Shown: positions 1 through 8,206, counted from the stretch's first letter. The stretch: DNA of 15,243 bases from DUVT01 sp041675865 (GCA_041675865.1 JBAYTA010000042.1:1-15243); one strand, 5' to 3'. The notes: a model not told the origin generated them from the letters alone. Made by a program: numbers and translations.

Positions 1-5
1 TCTAG

Positions 6-21
6 ATAAATTACTATTTTT
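6..21 (+). repeat. Single dispersed copy of the core of the 23-bp repeat
   Basis: The 16 bases ATAAATTACTATTTTT are identical to the core of the 23-bp unit tandemly repeated at 8109-8200. The flanks differ: TCTAG on the left instead of TATCC, and TTATAC on the right instead of GGTATC. It may be the decayed end of another array lying upstream of the window, or chance in AT-rich DNA. I know of no function for it. Confidence 0.45.
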
Positions 22-43
22 TATACTTATTTCTAAAATGATA

Positions 44-72
44 TTTAAATCTATAATTTGTTATGGTATAAT
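44..72 (+). promoter_or_regulatory. Promoter with extended -10 for the surface lipoprotein
   Basis: A perfect TATAAT lies at 67-72, preceded by TGG at 64-66, which makes an extended -10 (TGnTATAAT). A weaker -35 (TTTAAA, 44-49) lies 17 bp upstream. Transcription would begin near 79-81, giving a leader of about 85 nt before the start codon at 164. No other good promoter is visible between here and the gene. Confidence 0.6.
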
Positions 73-82
73 GAAATTAGAC

Positions 83-154
83 TATATTGGCGAAAAATGT
101 ATAAGGTGGAGGTTAATAATTTAAGCTGGCCAATATATTTGCAGTTTAAATTAT
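83..154 (+). promoter_or_regulatory. Structured 5' leader with hairpin-bridged Shine-Dalgarno
   Basis: The ATG at 164 has no Shine-Dalgarno in the usual window. A perfect GGAGGT lies at 108-113, about 50 nt upstream, with no ATG, GTG or TTG close behind it. Between them a 13-bp hairpin can form: 116-128 pairs with 142-154, with one G-U pair and a 13-nt loop. Folded, it would leave about 3 nt before and 9 nt after the stem, so the Shine-Dalgarno and start come into working distance. The loop bases 129-137 (GCCAATATA) are perfectly complementary to 83-91 (TATATTGGC). The region can therefore form an H-type pseudoknot, or switch between two folds, with the Shine-Dalgarno in the connecting loop. 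I recognise no known riboswitch class. The structures are read from the sequence; the regulatory role is inferred. Confidence 0.45.
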
Positions 155-163
155 ATCTAAAAT

Positions 164-3100
164 ATGCGTAAATTCTCAAAAATTTTTATGCTATTTCTAG
201 CTTTAGGTTTATTTATTGCACTTGTTGGTTGTGATAAGATTGAATTATCATTTGACAATCAAAGTGAAGAACTTGAAGTTGGTGAAGATTTAACACTAGA
301 ATTTACAGTATCTGATTCTGAATTAGAATTAGAATGGTCTGTAGATGATAATACAATAGTTAGTGTTGATCAAAATGGGAAAGTTACTGCTTTAAAGGAA
401 GGTACGGCGATTGTTACAGTAAAAGTTAAAGATAAAAAAGTATCTGATACTATTACTATTACCGTAACAGCTCCAGCTGTTGTTGATCCTGTAAGCATAG
501 CTATTAGTGATAATCCTGCAACTGCAAAGGTTGGAGAGATTGTACAATTTAAAGTTAATGTTCTTCCAGCTGCTGCTTCGCAAGAAGTTACTTGGTCATC
601 AAGTAATACTGCATTTGCAACAGTTGATGATACTGGAAAAGTTACATTTAAAGGTATTGGTGAAGTTGTAATTACGGCTACTTCAAAAGCAAAAACAACT
701 ATTAAAAGAGATGTAACAGTTAATGTTGTTGCACCTGATCCTACAGAAATAGTAGTTGCAAGTTCAACTGGAGTAGACACTGTAATGCTTTATGAAAAAT
801 TACAAATGGTTGCAACAGTTAATCCAGAAATTGCAGTTGATACAATTACATGGAGTGTTGATGATAATACTATTGCAACAATCAGTGATGCTGGGTTATT
901 AGATGCGAAAAAAGTTGGTAAGGTTATTGTAACAGCTACTTCTACAGTTAATGAAGAAGTTTTTGGAACAAAAGAAATTACTATTTCCCTTCCTCAAGCA
1001 ACTAATTTAGATGTTAGTGGTCCTCATACTATTATTCAAGTAGATGAAGAAATGCAATTAGTTTCTAAGATTCTTCCTGACTTAGCTCTGCAAGCGGTTA
1101 CGTATTCTGTTGATGATGATACAGTATTAACTGTAGATGATAACGGAAAAGTTAAAGGACTAGCAGAAGGGGATGCAATTATTACAGTTACATCTGTTAG
1201 TAATGAATCTCTAACTAAAACTTATAATGTGAAAGTTATTGAAAAAGTTGCTGAACCTACTCATGTTAATTTCTTAGTTGATGCAAGTTTAGCAGATCAA
1301 GAAAGATTTTCTGAAATTACTATTGGAGAAGAAGTATATGTATTAGGTGTTAATGCATTTGTTGATTTTTCTAACTTTACATTAAGTGATGAATCTAAAA
1401 TATTTGTTAAGAAGGGTACTTATACTGGCAACATATTTATAGATAAAAACAATGTAGAAATTTATTCTGAAAATAAAGATAAAAATCCTAATACTGCAGG
1501 ATTTAATTTTGATAACCAAGCAATCCTAAATGGAAAAATAACTGTTAGTGAAGCTCAAGATGGACTAACTATTAATGGTTTATCATTTACTGAAACTGGT
1601 AAAGTTGAAGCAATCGGTGCATTAAAGAATTTCAACTTCTTAAATAATCATATTTATGATACTGTTGAAACTACCGCTCCTTGGAATGCTGCAAGAGATT
1701 ATCTTCTAAAAGGTATAGTTACATTATGGAAACAAAATAAGATAGTTGAAACTGTTAGAATTGAAAATAACAAATTTAATAATGTATCTGAAACAAATAT
1801 CATGATTGGTAATACTAAAGGATTAATCATTAAGAATAATACATTTACTAATTTTGATCGTGATGCAATTAGAATAGATGGTGGAAGTAACTATTTATCT
1901 ACTAAAGTTGAAGGTAACAGATTCACTAATGATGAAGTTGGTGGATATAATGGTATCTATTTCAGATCAATTGGTGTTTATAATTCTACTGAAGAAAAAA
2001 ATATTGTAGAAATTAAAGATAACCATTTTGAGAATATTGGTACATCTGAAGCTTTAAGTGGAGCATTTAGCGCTAACTCTTATCAAGAGTTTGGTGCAGA
2101 AGTTAATATAACTCACAATACATTTGTAAACTGTGTTGATTATATTTGGTTAAGAAATAATGCAACAGCTGCAAATCATGCTGCACATTTATGGGTTGGA
2201 AATATTAACTATAATGTATTCTTAGGAATTCCTGAAACTTATTATCATAAGAATTTAAACGGAGCTGACACTGAATTAACTAATCCTACTCTAGTTAATA
2301 TGGATTATAACTTCTTTGGAGACTTAGATGGAAATCCTGTTGATTTAGATAGTGATGAAATACAAGAAAAATTCTTCTCAGTTTCAAGCCTAGAATATAC
2401 ATATACTTCAATTGAAGCTATGACAGCAATATTTGTTAATTCTGAGTGGGATGAAGTACCAGAAAATGGTCCTGTAACATATGACGGAATGAAATTTACA
2501 TATGGTGTAAATGCATTCTCTACCATTACAGATGCACTTGCTGCTGTAGAACCAAGAGGTATAATTATTGTTCTTCCTGGTACATATGATGAAGAAGTTG
2601 AAATTACAAATGGTGTTCAATTAAGAACTTTAAATGCAAATTTAAATCCTGTTTTAAATGATACACCTTTCAAAGCTGATTCTGAAACAGCTGTTACTAT
2701 TACAGGTGTATGGTATATTAATAATACTAGCAATGTAAGTATTAAAGGATTCTCATTTACTGGTGCTGCAAGAGTTCGTCAATATGGACCAGAAAATGCT
2801 GCAGGAACAAGTAATTTCTTATTCGAAAACAACTATGCATATGATACAGATGAAGCAACAATTGCATGGAAACAAACTGCTTATGCTGCATATGGTATAT
2901 CTACAAAAGCTGATACTACAATGCCTGGATTCTTAAGTTTAGCTCAATTTGCTACTTGGATGACAAACACTAAGATTATTAACAATAAGTTTGAAAATGT
3001 TAGTGATACAAATATTGTGCTTATTTGCGCAAGTGGAGCTATCATTTCTGGTAACTCATTCACTGGTGGAGACAGAGATGCTATTCGTCTAGATTATGCA

Positions 3101-4777
3101 AGCCTTAATGGAGTTTTTGATATTAAAGACAATGTTATTGAAGACTTCAAATATAATGGTATTTATGTAAGAAGTTATGCAGTTGGCTGGGCTAGCATTA
3201 CATTTAATATTGAAGGAAATAGATTTGCAAATATTGGTGAAGCAAGTCTAACTGAAACACCTGCATCTACAAGAATTGGTGCAATTGCAACATCTGGATA
3301 TAGTGAAGCAAATAGTGCTACATTTAATATTCGTTACAATGAATTTGAAGATAATTACAATTATATTAGTTTAAGACCAAATGTAACTAATGTTGAAACA
3401 TGGGCAACTAAACCTCACACTTGGAAAGCTATAGTTGAATTTAACTCATTTATTGATGGTGGTACAGTAGAATACTATTTCAGAAATCTTATGGGTGCTA
3501 GTGATACAGAACTTACAAATTTAGATAATATTATATTTGATAAGAATTTCTATGGTGTTGATGCAGAAACAAAAGCAACTATTACTGATGATCAATTTGA
3601 TCATATTAGATATGATGATAGCAATTTAGTAGTATTTGATACATTAGCAGAATTAAAGCAAGCTATAGTAGATTACAATGAATTTATTAAACCTATTATC
3701 GTAGACCAAGCATTAGCTGATAAAGAAGAAGGCGATGTAGTAGTTTATGATGGCGTTGAACTAAAAGTTGGAACTAGTGCTTTCGCAACCCTAGGTGAAG
3801 CAGTTACTGCTGCTGTTAGTGGTAAAGTAATTATTGTAAAAGCTGGAACATATGAAGAAGCTGCTGTTAATGTTACTGTTAATGACTTAAAGATTTATGG
3901 ACCAAATATGAATATTAATCCAATGACTGGAACAAGAAAAGAAGAAGCTATTTTAAAGACAGTATTAACTATTGGTACAGGCGTTAAAAACACTTTAATA
4001 AATGGTTTCCAATTTGAATATAACCAAAATAGTTCTTATGTTGCAGGTCATGCTGATGGTTTAATTGAAGGATTTGAATTCTCTTACAACATATTCAATG
4101 GTGCATCAGGAGGCGGTGCTGAAGCTGCAATTCGCTTTAAACAATTAACTGCTGAAGCTGGAAATAAAGATTTCACTTATAAATATAACTATATTAGAAA
4201 TATGGGTTCAGACCGTGCAATTAGAATGGCTTATATTGAAAATGTTTCATTTATAGGTAATAGATTTGAAGATAATACTTCAGACGTTATTAGACTTAAT
4301 GATAATGGTGGAAGTGCAACTGGCAAATTAGTATTACAAGACAATCAATTTATTAGAGTAGGACAATTTGCATTATTCTTAGGTGCTACTACAATTGAAG
4401 AAATTATTATTAGCGGAAATGAATTTGACTCAATGGGAACATTTTATGCTGGTGGTGCTTTAAGTATTAGAAAGATCACTCCTCATGAAAATGGTACTAC
4501 AATTACAGTTGAAAAGAACAGTTTTGTTGATGCTCAAACTAGTATAAGAATAGATCATGATGCTACAGAAGATTCTAATCTTACAATTACTGTTTCTGAG
4601 AATGATTTCTATACTCCTGCTTCAACAATCTATACTAATACATTAACTGGTATTATTAAAACTACATTTATGTTAAATAATAAAGTATATGATGCAGAAG
4701 ATGTAGAAGTAGATTTAGCTGAATTATTCGCTAGTGGAACTACTAGAATTTATAATGCAGAATTAGAAACCGAATAA
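164..4777 (+). CDS. Large surface lipoprotein with BIG2 and beta-helix modules
   Basis: This is a 1537-residue secreted protein. It begins with a lipoprotein signal peptide (MRKF, a hydrophobic core, lipobox LVGC with Cys23), so it should be anchored to the outer face of the membrane. The lipobox fixes the start, since later Met codons would lose the basic n-region. Residues about 28-105, 110-190, 192-275 and 280-360 are four BIG2-type Ig-like domains, each with a W/YSVDD or WSSSN strand followed by a GKV...G.A.ITV motif. Three modules follow, from about 365, 767 and 1188. Modules two and three open with a YDG...G..AF.T...A...A..G.IIV..GTY.E segment, and the first is diverged. Each then runs into many N.F/NIYI-type right-handed beta-helix rungs of the pectate-lyase/NosD fold. 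Modules one and two share phrases such as NKF.NVS.TNI, DRDAIR, YNGIY.RS and DTELTN; module three is shorter. No LPXTG or C-terminal membrane segment is seen. The fold suggests carbohydrate binding or cleavage or adhesion, but no catalytic residues could be assigned. Confidence 0.85.
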   Translation: MRKFSKIFMLFLALGLFIALVGCDKIELSFDNQSEELEVGEDLTLEFTVSDSELELEWSVDDNTIVSVDQNGKVTALKEGTAIVTVKVKDKKVSDTITITVTAPAVVDPVSIAISDNPATAKVGEIVQFKVNVLPAAASQEVTWSSSNTAFATVDDTGKVTFKGIGEVVITATSKAKTTIKRDVTVNVVAPDPTEIVVASSTGVDTVMLYEKLQMVATVNPEIAVDTITWSVDDNTIATISDAGLLDAKKVGKVIVTATSTVNEEVFGTKEITISLPQATNLDVSGPHTIIQVDEEMQLVSKILPDLALQAVTYSVDDDTVLTVDDNGKVKGLAEGDAIITVTSVSNESLTKTYNVKVIEKVAEPTHVNFLVDASLADQERFSEITIGEEVYVLGVNAFVDFSNFTLSDESKIFVKKGTYTGNIFIDKNNVEIYSENKDKNPNTAGFNFDNQAILNGKITVSEAQDGLTINGLSFTETGKVEAIGALKNFNFLNNHIYDTVETTAPWNAARDYLLKGIVTLWKQNKIVETVRIENNKFNNVSETNIMIGNTKGLIIKNNTFTNFDRDAIRIDGGSNYLSTKVEGNRFTNDEVGGYNGIYFRSIGVYNSTEEKNIVEIKDNHFENIGTSEALSGAFSANSYQEFGAEVNITHNTFVNCVDYIWLRNNATAANHAAHLWVGNINYNVFLGIPETYYHKNLNGADTELTNPTLVNMDYNFFGDLDGNPVDLDSDEIQEKFFSVSSLEYTYTSIEAMTAIFVNSEWDEVPENGPVTYDGMKFTYGVNAFSTITDALAAVEPRGIIIVLPGTYDEEVEITNGVQLRTLNANLNPVLNDTPFKADSETAVTITGVWYINNTSNVSIKGFSFTGAARVRQYGPENAAGTSNFLFENNYAYDTDEATIAWKQTAYAAYGISTKADTTMPGFLSLAQFATWMTNTKIINNKFENVSDTNIVLICASGAIISGNSFTGGDRDAIRLDYASLNGVFDIKDNVIEDFKYNGIYVRSYAVGWASITFNIEGNRFANIGEASLTETPASTRIGAIATSGYSEANSATFNIRYNEFEDNYNYISLRPNVTNVETWATKPHTWKAIVEFNSFIDGGTVEYYFRNLMGASDTELTNLDNIIFDKNFYGVDAETKATITDDQFDHIRYDDSNLVVFDTLAELKQAIVDYNEFIKPIIVDQALADKEEGDVVVYDGVELKVGTSAFATLGEAVTAAVSGKVIIVKAGTYEEAAVNVTVNDLKIYGPNMNINPMTGTRKEEAILKTVLTIGTGVKNTLINGFQFEYNQNSSYVAGHADGLIEGFEFSYNIFNGASGGGAEAAIRFKQLTAEAGNKDFTYKYNYIRNMGSDRAIRMAYIENVSFIGNRFEDNTSDVIRLNDNGGSATGKLVLQDNQFIRVGQFALFLGATTIEEIIISGNEFDSMGTFYAGGALSIRKITPHENGTTITVEKNSFVDAQTSIRIDHDATEDSNLTITVSENDFYTPASTIYTNTLTGIIKTTFMLNNKVYDAEDVEVDLAELFASGTTRIYNAELETE

Positions 4778-4784
4778 AAATAAA

Positions 4785-4825
4785 AAAGGACTGGGTATAG
4801 TTTTCTATAACAGTCCTTTATTTTT
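4785..4825. terminator. Bidirectional intrinsic terminator between converging genes
   Basis: AAAGGACTG (4785-4793) pairs with CAGTCCTTT (4811-4819). After a small bulge, TATAG/CTATA (4796-4800 with 4805-4809) extends the stem around a TTTT loop. On the plus strand it is followed by TTATTTTT. On the minus strand it is followed by the T-run formed by the A-run at 4782-4787. It can therefore stop both the lipoprotein transcript and the converging radical SAM transcript. The last codons and stop of the minus-strand gene lie inside the stem. Confidence 0.85.
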
Positions 4826-5740
4826 GCCTTGATATAAATTATTTAGTTTTAAATATTTATCTATTTCATTCATAACAACTAGTTTTTTTCTGCTCCAAAT
4901 AGGTTCGATTAAATCATTTGCTGGAGCATCACCACTTACCCTGTGAATAATTATTTTATCATTTAAGAGTGCAATTTGTTTGCTTGTTATTGCTACATAC
5001 TCCTCTTGACTTAATATTTTGAATGGTTTTGATAAATAATAATTTCCTAGGATTGTGTTCTTTAAAATAAATAAAGAGTGGATTTTTACTCCTTGAATAT
5101 CTAAGGTATTTAAGAAATTAGCAGTTTGCAGCATCATTAGCTCATCTTCAAATGGTAGGCCATTAATAATATGAGCTATTACTTCTATATTTTTACTTCT
5201 TAATCTTTTAACTGCATCCGTAAAATCAGAAACTGTATATCCTAAATTCAAGAACTTCATTGATTTTGGATGAATTGTTTGTAAGCCTAATTCTACCCAA
5301 ACTGGAATACTTTTGTTTAACTCTCCTAAGTAATCTAAGACTTCATTACTTATAGAGTCACATCTTGTTGCAATTGATAATATAACAATATTGTCATCTA
5401 AATTTATTGCTTCTTCATAAAGTGATTTAAGTTTTTCTAAGTCACCATAGGTATTTGTGTTTGCTTGAAAATATACAATATATTTACCATCCTTCCATTT
5501 TAGATGCATAATATCTTTAATAGTATTAAATTGAGTTTTTATGTCTTCACTCCTATTTCCAGCAAAATCACCGCTACCCTCATCACTGCAAAAAATGCAA
5601 CCACTTTTACCTTTGGTTCCATCTCTGTTTGGGCATGTGAAATCTCCATTTAAAGCAACCTTAAAGACTTTTGTATTAAATCTTGATTTTAAATATTCAT
5701 CTAAACTATTATAAGGATGTTGATTATTAAAATATTTCAT
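4805..5740 (-). CDS. Radical SAM protein, TIGR01212 (YhcC/YtqA-like) family
   Basis: Counting from the chosen start, this is a 311-residue radical SAM enzyme. C36, C48 and C51 (F-T-CPNRDG...GC-IFC, spacing CX11CX2C) should ligate the [4Fe-4S] cluster, and GSGDFAG follows, as in the TIGR01212 family typified by E. coli YhcC and B. subtilis YtqA. Family members are usually 300-320 residues; their precise reaction is not settled as far as I know. A TTG 21 bases upstream (5761) would add seven residues. I prefer the ATG at 5740 because AGGAG stands just 4 nt before it and the protein then opens with MKYFN..HPYNSLDEYLK, like its relatives. The gene is transcribed alone, divergent from the DegV gene. 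Its final codons (KGLL-stop) form one arm of the shared bidirectional terminator. Confidence 0.88.
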   Translation of the reverse strand: MKYFNNQHPYNSLDEYLKSRFNTKVFKVALNGDFTCPNRDGTKGKSGCIFCSDEGSGDFAGNRSEDIKTQFNTIKDIMHLKWKDGKYIVYFQANTNTYGDLEKLKSLYEEAINLDDNIVILSIATRCDSISNEVLDYLGELNKSIPVWVELGLQTIHPKSMKFLNLGYTVSDFTDAVKRLRSKNIEVIAHIINGLPFEDELMMLQTANFLNTLDIQGVKIHSLFILKNTILGNYYLSKPFKILSQEEYVAITSKQIALLNDKIIIHRVSGDAPANDLIEPIWSRKKLVVMNEIDKYLKLNNLYQGKNKGLL

Positions 5741-5791
5741 AATTCTCCTAACGCTTTTCAATTTTTTGTCATTTTAATCTTATTATATTTA

Positions 5792-5820
5792 TTTCATAAA
5801 AATGGGTTATAGTGTATAAT
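5792..5820 (+). promoter_or_regulatory. Probable promoter of the DegV-family gene
   Basis: A perfect TATAAT (5815-5820) lies 17 bp after a poor -35-like TTTCAT (5792-5797), in the 135-bp gap between two divergent genes. A second TATAAT at 5823-5828 has no partner. The downstream gene has a strong Shine-Dalgarno, GAGGTGG at 5862-5868. No convincing promoter for the minus-strand gene could be picked out of the same AT-rich gap. Confidence 0.4.
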
Positions 5821-5875
5821 AATATAATATAGATAATTATATCATATTTTAAACTATTTACGAGGTGGAATAATA

Positions 5876-6718
5876 ATGAAATTAAAAATAATTTGTACTA
5901 GTACAGCTTCATTGAATGAGGAATTCATTCAAGAGAATAATATAGATATTGTTTCTTTAAATGTACTTATTGATAATTCTTCATATAAAGATGGAGAAAT
6001 TAGTTTAGATGAGGTAATGGATAAATTTTATGCTGGATCAAAAGTTTCATCATCACAACCGTCTCCATTAGAGTTTATAGAAGCTTTTAATAAAGCAAAA
6101 GAAGAAGGGTTTACAGATATTTTATGCTTTACAATCTCTTCTACATTATCAGGTACTTATAACTCAGCTAGTCTTGCAAAGCAAGAAGTTAGTGGAATAA
6201 ATATCCATCTTGTAGATACATTGTCTGCATCAATCGGTGAAGAGATATTAATTCATAGAGCTGTTGATTATTTAAAAAATAATAGTCTAGAAGATACGCT
6301 TTCATATATTGAAAGATTAAAATCAAATGCTGTAATCTTACTTAATATGGATAACTTAACTGCACTTAAAATGTCTGGAAGAATTACAAGGATTAAAGCT
6401 GCAATAGGTAATTTAATTAGAGTTAAACCAATATTAGAATATATTGGTGGGAAGCTATCGGTAATTACCAAATTTAGAACTGAAAATGCAGTTTATGATT
6501 ATATTGTAAATAGAATTGGAACAGAAATTAGTAAAACAAAAAATAAGATTATTGTTTATCTGGGGCATGTGAAAAGCGCTGAAAGAATCGTAAGATTAAA
6601 AGAAATAATAGAAGAGAAATTTAATAATATAAAAGTTCATTTAAGTGGTAATATTACTCCTGTAGTTGCAATTAATATTGGTTATGGTGGGTATGGAATT
6701 GCTTGGACTTTTGAATAA
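5876..6718 (+). CDS. DegV-family fatty-acid-binding protein
   Basis: This 280-residue protein matches the usual length of the DegV family. These are cytoplasmic two-domain proteins that bind a single fatty acid; in Firmicutes, relatives (FakB) present it to the kinase FakA for phospholipid synthesis. Visible hallmarks are the N-terminal IICTSTASL strand and turn (usually SDS-like), KVSSSQPSP near residue 56, the ligand-site loop CFTISSTLSGTYNSA near residue 84, VDTLSAS, a MSGRI segment, and a C-terminal NITPVVAINIGYGGYGIAW segment. The start is set by GAGGTGG seven bases upstream of the ATG. It has its own promoter and terminator, so it appears monocistronic. Family assignment is firm; which lipid it binds, and whether it works with a FakA kinase, cannot be read here. 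Confidence 0.9.
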   Translation: MKLKIICTSTASLNEEFIQENNIDIVSLNVLIDNSSYKDGEISLDEVMDKFYAGSKVSSSQPSPLEFIEAFNKAKEEGFTDILCFTISSTLSGTYNSASLAKQEVSGINIHLVDTLSASIGEEILIHRAVDYLKNNSLEDTLSYIERLKSNAVILLNMDNLTALKMSGRITRIKAAIGNLIRVKPILEYIGGKLSVITKFRTENAVYDYIVNRIGTEISKTKNKIIVYLGHVKSAERIVRLKEIIEEKFNNIKVHLSGNITPVVAINIGYGGYGIAWTFE

Positions 6719-6727
6719 GGAAGTATT

Positions 6728-6771
6728 AGTCTTTTTATAAACCTTTTATTTGGGTTTTAAAAAGACTTTTT
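6728..6771 (+). terminator. Intrinsic terminator after the DegV gene
   Basis: AGTCTTTTTA (6728-6737) pairs perfectly with TAAAAAGACT (6758-6767). After one bulged T, AAACC/GGTTT (6739-6743 with 6753-6757) extends the stem. TTTTT follows at 6767-6771. The long A/T-rich lower stem could let it work in both directions. Confidence 0.8.
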
Positions 6772-6805
6772 ATCATAAAGAGCTCTAATCTTTTATATAC
6801 TTTTA

Positions 6806-8098
6806 TTGGTGAAGCTATTGATAATAAGTATTATTGTTTTGGGCTATTTTTTGATGGCCGTTATTTATACATTTAAATATAAATTCATACAGTTAAGGGC
6901 TCTTGGGGAAACAAGGAAGATTCTAGTTAAAGAGAAGAATAGATCAGCTTATTCCACTTTCATGTTATCAATGGCTTCCCATATTGGTACTGGTAATATT
7001 GTTGGAATCTCTACTGCATTAATTTATGGTGGGCCAGGAAGCATATTTTGGATGTGGATTTTTGCGATTTTTTCATCTATTTTTTCATTAATAGAAAATA
7101 CACTATCTCAAGTATATAAAGAAAAAATTAATGGCGAGAATCGTGGTGGTGCTTGCTTCTATATAAGAAAAGGTTTAAATAATAAAATACTATCAATTAT
7201 CTTTGCTGTATTTTTAGTTCTTACAAATACTGTATTTTTCCAACCATTGCAAGTAAATACAATAAGTGAAACAATTAATATAACCTTTGGGGTTGAAAAA
7301 TTTTTTATATTTATTGGTTTTGTGATTTTTACTTATGTAGTAATATTTAAGGGAACGAGAAGAATTGTAAAGTTTAGCGAGTTTATTGTTCCAATTATGT
7401 CACTAACTTACATAGCTGTTACAAGTTTTATCATAATAATCAACTTTAATAAGGTTGGGGATATGTTGTTATTAATTATTAAAGATGCATTTAATCTTAA
7501 TTCTATACTTGCAGGTGGATGTTGTTCTTGTTTATTAATTGGATTTCGAAGAAGTATGTTCTCTCATGAAGCAGGTCTTGGAACGATGCCATCAATAAGT
7601 GCTATGGCAGATAGTAAATATCCAGTTGAACAAGGATTCGTGAGTACTGTTGGTGTATATGTAGATACACTTTTAATGTGTACATTGACAGGTTTTACAA
7701 TCTTAGTTTTTAATCAGAATATTACTGATTTCCAAGGGGTCGATTTAATAATATATATCTTTGAATTAGTATTAGGAAAACTCGGATTTTACTTAGCAGG
7801 GTTTTTTATGTTTACTTTTGCTTTAGCAACTGTAGTTGGAGAATTTTATTTAGGTGAAAGTAATTTACTATATATAATTAAAGAAAAAAAACATAAAACA
7901 TGGTATAATATATTATATAAGGGTTTGTTTTTATTTGGTATATTTATAGGTACGACAAATAATACTAAAGATATATTTGCTATCGTAGATACAGGAATGA
8001 TCTTGCTTGGTATCGCAAATATTTATGCAATTTTAAAATTAAAAAAAGTCTTTGATCTAGAATTAATTAAATTTGATAATTCAAAAAGAATAATTTAA
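6806..8098 (+). CDS. AGCS-family sodium:amino-acid symporter
   Basis: This is an integral membrane transporter of about 430 residues with roughly ten hydrophobic segments. Family hallmarks of alanine/glycine:cation symporters appear in order: HIGTGNIVGISTAL near residue 60, GGPGSIFWMWI, a VYKEK...GGACFYI loop, GFRRSMFSHEAGLGTMPSISAMAD, YPVEQGFVSTVGVYVDTLLMC, and FALATVVGEFYLGESN. Members import Ala, Gly, Gln or related amino acids with Na+. The start is uncertain. The open frame begins with TTG (6806) then GTG (6809), and neither has a Shine-Dalgarno. The protein lacks some 20 residues typical before the first helix, and an in-frame stop at 6776 limits extension. A weak TATACT at 6796-6801 could make the message nearly leaderless. 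No terminator follows the stop, so its transcript may run into the repeat array. It may feed amino acids to the fermentation genes, but that link is only positional. Confidence 0.85.
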   Translation: MVKLLIISIIVLGYFLMAVIYTFKYKFIQLRALGETRKILVKEKNRSAYSTFMLSMASHIGTGNIVGISTALIYGGPGSIFWMWIFAIFSSIFSLIENTLSQVYKEKINGENRGGACFYIRKGLNNKILSIIFAVFLVLTNTVFFQPLQVNTISETINITFGVEKFFIFIGFVIFTYVVIFKGTRRIVKFSEFIVPIMSLTYIAVTSFIIIINFNKVGDMLLLIIKDAFNLNSILAGGCCSCLLIGFRRSMFSHEAGLGTMPSISAMADSKYPVEQGFVSTVGVYVDTLLMCTLTGFTILVFNQNITDFQGVDLIIYIFELVLGKLGFYLAGFFMFTFALATVVGEFYLGESNLLYIIKEKKHKTWYNILYKGLFLFGIFIGTTNNTKDIFAIVDTGMILLGIANIYAILKLKKVFDLELIKFDNSKRII

Positions 8099-8108
8099 CT
8101 TCAAATTT

Positions 8109-8205
8109 GGTATCCATAAATTACTATTTTTGGTATCCATAAATTACTATTTTTGGTATCCATAAATTACTATTTTTGGTATCCATAAATTACTATTTTT
8201 GGTAT
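8109..8205 (+). repeat. Tandem array of a 23-bp repeat, four perfect units
   Basis: Four identical, directly adjacent 23-bp units start at 8109, 8132, 8155 and 8178, followed by a 5-bp partial unit (GGTAT, 8201-8205). Each unit starts GGTATCCATAAATT and ends in TTTTT, so a T5 tract recurs every 23 bp. There are no spacers, which rules out CRISPR. The array abuts the -35 box of the first RNA promoter at 8207. It may act as an AT-rich upstream promoter element or protein-binding array. Perfect identity implies recent expansion. Confidence 0.95.
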
Positions 8206-8206
8206 A

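Noticed and set aside
370..780. 136-codon minus-strand frame antisense to the lipoprotein
   Set aside because: It is a low-complexity shadow of the repetitive Thr/Val-rich BIG2 coding sequence, with no ribosome site and no domain.
5741..5761. Upstream TTG start for the radical SAM gene
   Set aside because: AGGAG lies between this TTG and the ATG at 5740, and the shorter product matches the family N-terminus.
8109..8205. CRISPR array
   Set aside because: The 23-bp units are directly adjacent with no spacers and no cas genes nearby, so it is a simple tandem repeat.
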